Shown here in pieces: positions 6,711 to 12,563 of a stretch of 12,563 nucleotides of DNA; positions within the stretch are counted from its first letter, which is position 1; each line of letters begins with the position of its first letter. The stretch is from Pseudomonadota bacterium (lineage in GTDB: Bacteria; Pseudomonadota; Gammaproteobacteria; Steroidobacterales; Steroidobacteraceae): assembly GCA_023423935.1 (NCBI GenBank), contig JAFAEQ010000031.1, forward strand, positions 1 to 12,563. The letters are read 5' to 3'. Position numbers and translations under genes: made by a program. Below the pieces are notes generated by a model, which saw only the letters and a program-made list of their open reading frames with translations, was not told the origin of the DNA and did no database searches.

Positions 6711-7840
6711 CGCGCCCGCGCCGCATCCGCCGGCATCAGCAATTCCTGGACGTCGGGTCGGCGCGCGTATTTCTTCACCCACAGATACAGTCCGCTGCCA
6801 AGGACGATGATGCTGATGATGTCGAGCAACGCCCAGATGATTTTCAAAGGCAGCCCGCCATAGTTGCCGAAGTGCAGCGGCTGCGACAGCAGCAGCGCCT
6901 TCATGTACCAAGGCAGTTCCCGCGTATCAGTCAAGGCCGAGGTTTGCGCATCCACCAGCACCGGCCGCAACAAGTGCGACGTGACCGGCGTGTCGCCCTT
7001 CATGAAAAACACGTAGTGGTGCGGGCTGGAATACGGCGAGCCGGGAAACGCGATGAACGAAACGTCCATGCCGGGTGCGGTTTTTGTCGCGGTCGCAAAG
7101 GCGCTTTGCACCGAGCCGAAGGATTGGAGCGGTGGCGCGTCCTTATAGGGCTCCGTCATCTCGGCGAGCTGGTCGTTCTGCCAAACCCCCAGCATGATGG
7201 TGCTCAGCGTATTGATGGTGCCGGTCAAGCCCACCACCATCAGCCAGACGACGGTGACAATCCCGAGCAAATTGTGCAGGTCCAGCCATTTGACGCTGGC
7301 CGACTTTTGCCGGCGCACTGTGCCGAAGTCGAGCTTGCGCATGAACGGCTTGTAAACAACCACGCCCGACACGATAGCCACAGCCAACAGCAGCCCCATG
7401 AACCCGAGGAACAGCATGCCCGGCAGCCCCGCGTACATGTCGGTATGCAGTCGTAACATGATGTCCATGAAGCCACCGCTGTCGTGTTGCTTCAGCACTT
7501 CGGCGGTCCGTGCGTCCAGTGTGAGCGGCAAGTAGTCGTCCAGCGGCGCATCCACCGCACTGGTCAGCGTGATGCCCATCAAGCCCGGATGCTCGGCCTC
7601 ATCCCAATACATGAAGCGCGCCACTTTGTCAGGGTGCACCGCCAGCGCGCTTTCCACCATCTTGTCCATGCTGACCCAGGGAGTGCCTTCGGGCATCGAG
7701 CGCGCCGCCACGTCTTCAGTGAGGTGCTCGATCTCCTCTGCGAAGATCAGCGGCAATCCAGTCAGGCACAGCAACAGCATGAACAGCGTGCAGACCAGAC
7801 TGCTCCACTTGTGGACGAAAAGCCAAGTTCGAATGCTCAT
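6707..7840 (-). CDS. PepSY-associated membrane protein, putative ferric-siderophore reductase
   Basis: A 377-residue inner-membrane protein of the PepSY-associated TM family. It has four membrane segments: about 13-33, 140-163, 191-211 and 334-354. The first pair encloses a ~105-residue periplasmic domain and the second pair a ~120-residue one. Histidines sit by each helix (H10 in FVHKW, H132 in RLHTDMY, H189 in DLHNLLG, H323 in PLHFGNYGG), as expected for metal or haem ligands. Members such as FoxB and FpvG of Pseudomonas help release iron from ferri-siderophores by reduction (established for those proteins). Here that role is inferred from family and from the position 5 bp after the siderophore-receptor gene. 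The start at 7840 has the typical IRTWLFVHKW beginning with an AGAGG just upstream. The stop overlaps the next start. Confidence 0.88.
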   Translation of the reverse strand: MSIRTWLFVHKWSSLVCTLFMLLLCLTGLPLIFAEEIEHLTEDVAARSMPEGTPWVSMDKMVESALAVHPDKVARFMYWDEAEHPGLMGITLTSAVDAPLDDYLPLTLDARTAEVLKQHDSGGFMDIMLRLHTDMYAGLPGMLFLGFMGLLLAVAIVSGVVVYKPFMRKLDFGTVRRQKSASVKWLDLHNLLGIVTVVWLMVVGLTGTINTLSTIMLGVWQNDQLAEMTEPYKDAPPLQSFGSVQSAFATATKTAPGMDVSFIAFPGSPYSSPHHYVFFMKGDTPVTSHLLRPVLVDAQTSALTDTRELPWYMKALLLSQPLHFGNYGGLPLKIIWALLDIISIIVLGSGLYLWVKKYARRPDVQELLMPADAARAR

Positions 7841-7845
7841 GGCCT

Positions 7846-10014
7846 CTAGAACCTATAGTGCAGCGTAGCCTGATATTCGCGCGGCGTGCCGTAGTAACCG
7901 GCGTAACGCAAGGTATTGATGTACTTCTCGTCCGCGATGTTGTTGATGTTGAAACGCAAAGCTGCGCCGGGCAGGAACTGCCATGCGGCGAACGCATTGA
8001 GCACGGCATATCCGCCCTGGCGCACGGTGACCCCGTTGGACTCCGTGTTGGAGATTTCGCTCTGCCAACGTCCGTTGACACCGAAAGAGAGCGCCGTATA
8101 GCTCGGCACGCGCGCGCGCAACGTCAAGTTGGCGGTACGACGCGGCACCCACGGAGAGATATTCGTGTCGCCACTCCGATCGGTCAGTTTCAAATTGGTG
8201 TAGCCGAACGTGAGGTCGGTGTTGTCATTGAGCTTACCGACCGCCTCGAACTCAACACCCTCGGACTTCACGAAATCCGCGGCAGCGTAAACGGCCTGGC
8301 CGAAGGAATTGGTCTCACCGGTGGGCATGGCCAATCCGGTTTGCTTCGCCTGGAACACCGCCAGCGTAACCAGCAGGCGTTCGTTCCAGTCGAACTTCAC
8401 CCCGGCCTCGATGTTCGAACCTTTGCTCGGCTCGAGATAATTGTTGCTCGCATCCACTTGGCTCTGCGGGAGGTACAGATCCGAATAGCTGACATAGCCC
8501 AACAGCCGGCTGGTGATGTCGTAGGTCAGGCCCGCATAAGGGCTGATCTTGCTGTCGGACTGATTCAAAGGCGTACCGAAACTATTACCGTTGCGCTCGT
8601 ATTCGGCATAGTTGAAGCCAAGGATGCCCTTGAACCTATCGGTCAACGTCAGTCGCGTTGAGCCAAACACGCGATTGCGTTGTTCGGTGTAATCGGCATT
8701 GTCGCTCTCTAAGGTGGAACGCGCGCCCCAGACCGGTTCGGGAATCAAATCACCGGGATACGGGAACGACGGCAGAATGAGATAGGAGCAACCCGACGAG
8801 AACGGGTCGTATGCAGCGGCGGCGCTGCAGTCACTGGTGTATGCATCGTAAACGTAGTGCGCCCTTGCCCGGCCCGCGCCGAGCAGCGCCTCGTGCCGAC
8901 GGCCGAATGCGTCGAAATGACCGCCGATCGAGACTTCGCCCAGATGCTCATTGCGGTCGTCTTCGCCCCGTCCCGCAAAACCCGCCATGCCCGCGCCCGT
9001 CTGCGGATCAAGCCCTCCAAGACCGGAGTGATAGGCATAGAACAATTTGGATTCGGTGGCGATGCTGCGATAGTTATAGGACGCCTTGAACTGCCAGTCG
9101 CCCACAAGCTGGTGCGTGTATTCGACGAAAGCGTTTTGGTTGGTGGTATCCCACTTCGTCCAGTCCTGCGTTGTCGAAGCATCGCGACTCCATCGCGCCT
9201 GCGTGCCGTCGCTGTTTCCGAACAGCAGCGCGCCCCACATCACGCCGGTACTCTCGTCCTGTTGATAGGAGTAACCCACCGTCAGCGTACCGTTGTCGCC
9301 GATCTGTCCGTCCGCCACGCCGTATAAGAAAGTGCGGCGGCCGTCGAGGCTGCGCAGGTAGGAGCCGACTTCCTCGTGCGCAACGACCACGCGACCCGCC
9401 CAACGCTTATCGTCGGTCAGTGGTGTTGAATAATCCGCCTCGAGGCGCATCGCACCCCAAGAACCGTAGCTGCCGCTCATGAGAGCTTGCTGTTCATTGG
9501 TCGGGCGCTTGCGCACGAAATTGATCGTGCCCGCAGCGTTGCCTACGCCGGTCAGCAAGCCGTTCGCACCCCGAATGAGCTCGATCTTTTCGTAGCCGAA
9601 GGTATCCTGCGCGCCGGTCACGATCCCCCAACCGTTCGGCATCCCGATGCCGTCAACCTGAGTGTTGGCAACGTCGAAGCCGCGCACAGCATAGGTGGTA
9701 CGGTTGGTTTCCCACTCATCTACAGTCGTGCCGGTAACCAGACGCAGCGCATCGTTGATGTTGCCGGTACCGAAATCCCGCATCTCCTCCGAAGTCACGA
9801 CGCTGATGGACTGCGGCGTGTCCTTTATTGCGAGATTGAGGTTGGTCGCGCCGCTGCTGGCCCGCGAAGCGCGCTGGGCAACGACCGTTATCCTCTCCAG
9901 GATCGTCGACTCGGCCACATTGGCGTCGGATTGCGCGGCGGCATTCAGGCTGGCGAGAAAAACCAAACCGCCAAGGGATATCGAGGATGGATGGGGTTTC
10001 AAGGAAGAATTCAT
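7846..10014 (-). CDS. TonB-dependent siderophore receptor (outer membrane)
   Basis: A 722-residue outer-membrane receptor that would import a ferri-siderophore using TonB energy. It has a signal peptide (about 1-27, GGLVFLASLNAAA) and a TonB-box-like ITVVA (42-46). The plug domain (about 60-168) carries the siderophore-receptor hallmarks DTPQSISVVT (65-74), YAVRGFDV (108-115) and EKIELIRGANGLLTGVGNAAGTIN (about 142-165). A 22-strand-type barrel follows to the terminal Phe722, with the typical end NINNIADEKY...YYGTPREYQATLHYRF. There is no N-terminal STN signalling domain, so it is not a FecA/FpvA-type transducer, in keeping with direct Fur control. Length is normal. The ATG at 10014 is the only in-frame start below an upstream TAA; its ribosome site is weak. 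The ligand cannot be told: FhuE/FpvA-like hydroxamate receptors are the nearest type I recognise. Confidence 0.95.
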   Translation of the reverse strand: MNSSLKPHPSSISLGGLVFLASLNAAAQSDANVAESTILERITVVAQRASRASSGATNLNLAIKDTPQSISVVTSEEMRDFGTGNINDALRLVTGTTVDEWETNRTTYAVRGFDVANTQVDGIGMPNGWGIVTGAQDTFGYEKIELIRGANGLLTGVGNAAGTINFVRKRPTNEQQALMSGSYGSWGAMRLEADYSTPLTDDKRWAGRVVVAHEEVGSYLRSLDGRRTFLYGVADGQIGDNGTLTVGYSYQQDESTGVMWGALLFGNSDGTQARWSRDASTTQDWTKWDTTNQNAFVEYTHQLVGDWQFKASYNYRSIATESKLFYAYHSGLGGLDPQTGAGMAGFAGRGEDDRNEHLGEVSIGGHFDAFGRRHEALLGAGRARAHYVYDAYTSDCSAAAAYDPFSSGCSYLILPSFPYPGDLIPEPVWGARSTLESDNADYTEQRNRVFGSTRLTLTDRFKGILGFNYAEYERNGNSFGTPLNQSDSKISPYAGLTYDITSRLLGYVSYSDLYLPQSQVDASNNYLEPSKGSNIEAGVKFDWNERLLVTLAVFQAKQTGLAMPTGETNSFGQAVYAAADFVKSEGVEFEAVGKLNDNTDLTFGYTNLKLTDRSGDTNISPWVPRRTANLTLRARVPSYTALSFGVNGRWQSEISNTESNGVTVRQGGYAVLNAFAAWQFLPGAALRFNINNIADEKYINTLRYAGYYGTPREYQATLHYRF

Positions 10015-10113
10015 TCGAGTAGTTAATTGAACAGGCCATCGGCGTCCGAGCGTTGCAACGCGTTCACTCGCCGGACAGAACCGTCAACGTGAAGGCTTCC
10101 TTTTAAGAGCAAT

Positions 10114-10132
10114 GATAATGATAATGATTATC
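10114..10132 (-). promoter_or_regulatory. Fur box
   Basis: GATAATGATAATGATTATC matches the 19-bp Fur consensus GATAATGATAATCATTATC at 18 of 19 positions. It is 100 bp upstream of the receptor ATG and overlaps the predicted -10 and spacer. Iron-loaded Fur bound here would block RNA polymerase, giving expression only under iron limitation. Confidence 0.92.
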
Positions 10133-10145
10133 AATACCCCGTCAA
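10118..10145 (-). promoter_or_regulatory. Promoter of the siderophore-uptake operon
   Basis: Reading leftwards, TTGACG (10145-10140) is followed after 16 bp by TATCAT (10123-10118), each one mismatch from the sigma70 consensus. It is embedded in the Fur box, the classic arrangement for a Fur-repressed promoter. No other promoter is evident before the two downstream genes, which are spaced by 5 bp and by an overlap, so all three probably share it. Confidence 0.75.
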
Positions 10146-10413
10146 TATCTGAATGGTGGAGGTGTTGTGTCCGCAGGTTCTCAATCAGGTATTGAGAGCT
10201 GCCAATTTTTGTTGTCGGGCACGCGCCAGCGAATATTCATGGTGCAACCCACCAAGCATTGCCTTGGCATCCTTGCAGCCGACCGTTGAGGCATCGAATC
10301 CGCCGGGCGTCAGATCTCGATAGCGCGCGAAGAATCTCGAGGCGGGCGAGGACGCTAGTCAGAATTCCCGTCGTGGACGACATCGACAATAGAACGCGCC
10401 GTCATCCATCACT
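10146..10413. other. Intergenic region between the iron promoter and the right repeat
   Basis: No supportable gene. It contains a small hairpin TCTCAAT-CAGGT-ATTGAGA (10179-10197) followed on the + strand by a T5 run at 10206-10210, but no + strand gene ends there. On the minus strand a roughly 40-codon open frame ends at 10181 and includes MNIRWRVPDNKNWQL. It lacks a ribosome site and known relatives, so it may be a gene scrap belonging to the cassette. Confidence 0.5.
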
Positions 10414-10516
10414 GCTACTGTTTGCTCGCGCTCTCAGACTGCGTTCTCTGGCAAACACGACGCTGTTCGGCACAGTAGTAGTTGATGCGGCACGTATGAA
10501 CCCGATCGCTCTTCAC
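10414..10516. repeat. 103-bp direct repeat, right copy
   Basis: Identical to 6341-6443, same orientation. This copy is the natural 3' end (last 34 codons plus stop) of the cysteine-rich reading frame that continues to the right. It is therefore probably the parental copy. Confidence 0.95.
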
Positions 10517-10711
10517 GTACGAGCCGTCTTTATTGACCCCGAGCAGATCTTGCCTCTTATCGCAGTACTGCGATTTGATTTCGCAGGAGCCGACCGTCGC
10601 CATCGCTTTCGCCATGGCCTTCTCCTGGCTCGCACCATCGCCGTGGGCGGCTTTCGGGAAGTCTTCTACGAAACGACAGCTCTCTGTCAGCTCGTGGGTC
10701 GGCAGTTCCAC
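10415..10711 (-). CDS. Cysteine-rich reading frame, likely C-terminal part of the adjacent exported protein
   Basis: A 98-codon frame from a GTG at 10711. It has six cysteines (12, 43, 50, 73, 80, 87), an even number that suits disulphide bonds and thus an exported domain, yet the frame itself has no signal peptide. The GTG overlaps the end of the preceding gene by 25 bp and no clear Shine-Dalgarno is seen. The frame is also open upstream of the GTG to a TGA about 120-130 bp away, encoding plausible sequence (GGANDTSEWLSQRVELPTHE). Codon choice there looks at least as natural as in the overlapping frame. I therefore infer that it is the true end of the exported protein, displaced by a one-base frame change. 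A separate, coupled small gene is the alternative. No family recognised. Confidence 0.55.
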   Translation of the reverse strand: MELPTHELTESCRFVEDFPKAAHGDGASQEKAMAKAMATVGSCEIKSQYCDKRQDLLGVNKDGSYVKSDRVHTCRINYYCAEQRRVCQRTQSESASKQ

Positions 10712-11919
10712 CCGTTGGCTGAGCCATTCGGAGGTGTCGTTAGCTCCGCCCGGGCGAGTGTTTGATGCGCTCGTTGGAGTGCCTGACGTGACTGGGTCGT
10801 TGTCGTTTGTGCGGTGGAGCGAGTCGGCTCAGTTTGTCGAGGTTGCGCTTGTTCCAGCGCGGCGCGTTGGTTTGCTTGCTGGCGAGCAGCCGCCTCTTCC
10901 TGTTCACGTCGGCGACGAGCCTCGGCCATTTCGCGAGCGGCTTCACCCTGACGGATTGCGTTCTGGATGGATGCGGCGGCTTCAGCATCGCGTGCGTTAC
11001 TTTCCTGCATCGCTTCGTTGAACGCACTTTGGAACGTCGACATGAAACTGCTTGTCGTGGGCGTGCTCACGGGCTCGCCACGGTCAGGACGGTCACCACG
11101 GTCAGCTCGATCGCTACGGTCAGCGCGATCACTGCGGTCGGCGCGATAGCCATCGCGAGGATCATCGTATCGAGACGTGTTGCTGTAGGCGTCAGAGTCG
11201 GGCGTGCCACTGCCATAGGAATAATCGTTGGTGTAGTCGAGCGGCGCGCTCGCGAGCGAGCTGTCGTAAGTGCTCGCCGGTTCGCTTTCGGGCTCAGGAG
11301 TGATGGGCGTCGCCTCGACAGGGCTCGCGGTGGCGATTTGCTCCTCGGGGTCGGCGATTCGTAAGTAGTGGTAGACCACTTGCCATTCGCCCGTTTTGAG
11401 ATCTCTCCTCTCTGTCGTCACTTTGTCGGGAGTGACGCGCCTCATCTGATGAATTTCTATCCTGTGCGCCGGTAAAAGATCGCCGTTGGCAGCGGGCTTG
11501 TACACCGACGATTCATACGATGGGGCGGTTGCAATCACGTATTGGCGGGATTGATCAACCTCGATCCGTAAGATCACTGCGCCAGTCGTCACACTCTTGA
11601 GCGTCAACATGCTTCGATAAGCGGGATCGCTCGAGTTCCATACCAACTCGAAAGTTTCACTCGACAGAATCTTTCCTTCAGGAGAGGTGATCAGCCACTG
11701 AGACTCTGCCATATCCGCCAACATGCCCCAGGCCTCCACCGGAGCGAAGGTGGCAGCGGTTGTCTTGGCGTCATCCGATGCTTGAGCGATCCGCACCGCA
11801 GTGCGTTCGATCTGCGGCACCTCGGCTCGGGGGGCTTGCCACGCATACAGACTGCACGCGAGCACGATAGCGCCGGTCACTAGCGCGGTTGGAGCTGAAT
11901 CTGGTTTCGTCGTTTTCAT
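10687..11919 (-). CDS. Exported or membrane-anchored protein of unknown family with Asp-Arg repeat
   Basis: A 410-residue frame with no family I recognise. Residues 11-27 (TALVTGAIVLACSLYAW) form an uncleaved anchor or signal peptide. Residues about 58-190 look like a globular mixed alpha/beta domain (LADMAESQWLITSPEGK, YRSMLTLKSV, TGEWQVVYHYLRI). From 195 to 255 it is Pro/Ser/Thr/Tyr-rich and disordered. Residues 259-281 are a DR repeat (ADRSDR units). Residues about 285-360 are an Ala/Glu/Arg/Gln-rich helix, probably a coiled coil (EAREMAEARRRREQEEAAARQ). The last 50 residues are Thr/Gln-rich and end in GWNCRPTS. The start at 11919 gives a normal Lys-rich head; the ribosome site (GGAA) is weak. 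Its end overlaps the cysteine-rich frame in the -1 register, so this C-terminus may be artificial. The function is unknown. Confidence 0.7.
   Translation of the reverse strand: MKTTKPDSAPTALVTGAIVLACSLYAWQAPRAEVPQIERTAVRIAQASDDAKTTAATFAPVEAWGMLADMAESQWLITSPEGKILSSETFELVWNSSDPAYRSMLTLKSVTTGAVILRIEVDQSRQYVIATAPSYESSVYKPAANGDLLPAHRIEIHQMRRVTPDKVTTERRDLKTGEWQVVYHYLRIADPEEQIATASPVEATPITPEPESEPASTYDSSLASAPLDYTNDYSYGSGTPDSDAYSNTSRYDDPRDGYRADRSDRADRSDRADRGDRPDRGEPVSTPTTSSFMSTFQSAFNEAMQESNARDAEAAASIQNAIRQGEAAREMAEARRRREQEEAAARQQANQRAALEQAQPRQTEPTRSTAQTTTTQSRQALQRAHQTLARAELTTPPNGSANGWNCRPTS
11080..11145 (-). repeat. Short in-frame tandem repeat encoding Asp-Arg units
   Basis: Within the exported protein gene, GGTCAG/GGTCGG-containing 9- and 18-bp units repeat (seen on the + strand as CGGTCAGCGCGATCA-type copies). 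They encode RADRSDRADRSDRADRGDR. The period is a multiple of three, so copy-number changes would keep the frame. The product is a highly charged, flexible linker between the disordered region and the coiled coil. Confidence 0.75.
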
Positions 11920-11962
11920 GTCGATGATTTTCCAAGATCGCCAAGCGGGTTGCGCGCTGAGT

Positions 11963-11997
11963 CTTAGTCAGTCTGGTACTAACTTGCCGAGACTAAG
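11963..11997. other. Inverted repeat upstream of the exported protein gene
   Basis: CTTAGTC (11963-11969) is inverted as GACTAAG (11991-11997) with 21 bases between. It lies about 45-80 bp upstream of the ATG at 11919, where an operator could be. No promoter boxes with good scores are seen next to it, so its role is uncertain. Confidence 0.35.
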
Positions 11998-12563
11998 TGG
12001 CCCACATCATCGTATGGCAATCAATGCGGCGCTTGCGACCAAATGGACTGTGATCGAGTTAACGAATCCCGCCCGCTTGCAGCATCAACTCAGCACAGCG
12101 GGATGCATTGTCACGTTGGCGTAAATGAGTCGGCGACGGTAACGACAGGGCACGCAGCATCTCCTTCCGTGGAGCTACGCAGTCGTACGGAATCTGAGAT
12201 ACCGCAGGAAATCCGCAGGACACGCAGCGACCGGCAGAATACGAAGCGGCAGGACACGCAGGATCTCTCTCCATGGAGCACCCCCACGATTTCGCTGCGT
12301 GTCCGGATTGAGACTTGCGGATTGAGACTATGACGAACAAGGGCGCTTCGCTGATTTCGCCTCGTTCCGCTCGCGCTGGAATCAAGCGAGTCCTATGAAG
12401 CGATCAAGCGAGCACAAAGCCAACCAGCAGAACCACCAGAAGTATTGGCTCTAGCTCACGATGAGCGAAACAGAGCTCAGGAGGGACCAGGAGACGAGAT
12501 CACCGATAGAGCAGCTCCGCCTTGCGCAGCCCTCGTACCCAAGACTGCCCAAGCGCCTTCGCG
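11998..12563. other. Right-hand region without a convincing gene, with short repeats
   Basis: No frame here has a ribosome site, a familiar protein sequence or a sensible length. It contains two related ~26-bp segments of the type CACGCAG-ATCTC--TCC-TGGAGC (12151-12176 and 12255-12280). Other scattered copies of CGCAGGACACGCAG lie near 12215-12260. There is also a 14-bp tandem pair, CGGATTGAGACT at 12304 and 12318, and a perfect palindrome CTCCATGGAG (12269-12278). It may be an intergenic region or a decayed gene. A frame opening at 12462 runs off the edge and could be the start of a + strand gene, but evidence is thin. Confidence 0.45.

Noticed and set aside
7858..8661. Plus-strand frame of 267 codons opposite the siderophore receptor
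   Set aside because: Antisense of the beta-barrel coding region, with no ribosome site or motif.
10179..10210. Hairpin plus T5 as a rho-independent terminator on the + strand
   Set aside because: No + strand gene precedes it, the stem is only 7 bp of mixed composition, and the T-run is 8 bases away.
10181..10240. Minus-strand peptide MNIRWRVPDNKNWQLSIPD
   Set aside because: Protein-like in look but only 19 codons from its best ATG, with no ribosome site. Kept only as a possible gene scrap.
10259..10765. Plus-strand frame of 168 codons across the right repeat
   Set aside because: It crosses a repeat, opposes the cysteine-rich frame and has no recognisable content.
10690..10830. Programmed -1 frameshift site in the exported protein gene
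   Set aside because: I looked for an X-XXY-YYZ heptamer in the stretch open in both frames and did not find one.
12043..12385. Overlapping frames on both strands at the right edge
   Set aside because: No start context, no known motifs, and they run through the short repeats; neither strand is favoured.
12462..12563. Start of a + strand gene running off the window
   Set aside because: 34 codons from an ATG without a Shine-Dalgarno and without a recognisable sequence; cannot be judged without the next bases.

Overview
The window looks like a chromosomal segment of a GC-rich Gammaproteobacterium. The pointers are a DbpA-type RNA helicase with its dedicated C-terminal RNA-binding domain, a near-consensus Fur box, siderophore-receptor genes, and palindromes of the 'GTCATTCC..GGAATCC' kind. 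A Steroidobacter- or Xanthomonas-like relative is possible, but nothing here fixes the genus. No rRNA, tRNA or CRISPR array was recognised.

Layout, left to right. (1) 1-319 is the 3' end of an IS4-family transposase, with the presumed IS right end just after it. (2) 339-633 is a tandem, palindrome-rich array of 24-27 bp units that abuts the IS end. (3) 699-1715 (-) is a secreted, helix-rich protein of unknown function with a recognisable promoter. It is divergent from (4) 2049-3404 (+), a lipoprotein with seven kelch repeats. (5) 3548-6164 (-) holds two DEAD-box RNA helicase genes, dbpA then rhlE, only 4 bp apart. The kelch and rhlE genes converge on a short hairpin-rich spacer.

(6) 6519-10014 (-) is a compact iron-acquisition operon: a Fur-controlled TonB-dependent siderophore receptor, a four-helix PepSY membrane protein that is probably the ferric-siderophore reductase, and a 63-residue membrane protein coupled to it by an ATGA overlap. 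A receptor would bring ferri-siderophore into the periplasm, the PepSY protein would release iron by reduction, and Fur would repress the set when iron is plentiful.

(7) The whole iron operon lies between two identical 103-bp direct repeats (6341-6443 and 10414-10516). The right copy is the 3' end of a cysteine-rich reading frame. The left copy is a headless remnant of the same 3' end. The operon therefore looks like a cassette inserted at, or recombined into, the end of that gene. (8) 10687-11919 (-) is an exported or membrane-anchored protein of unknown family with an Asp-Arg repeat. Its 3' end overlaps the cysteine-rich frame in a way that suggests either a frameshifted single gene or two coupled genes. 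(9) 11920-12563 has no convincing gene and carries several short repeats.

The observations most worth following are the repeat-flanked iron cassette, the interrupted two-frame exported protein next to it, and the 51-bp higher-order repeat array beside the IS end.
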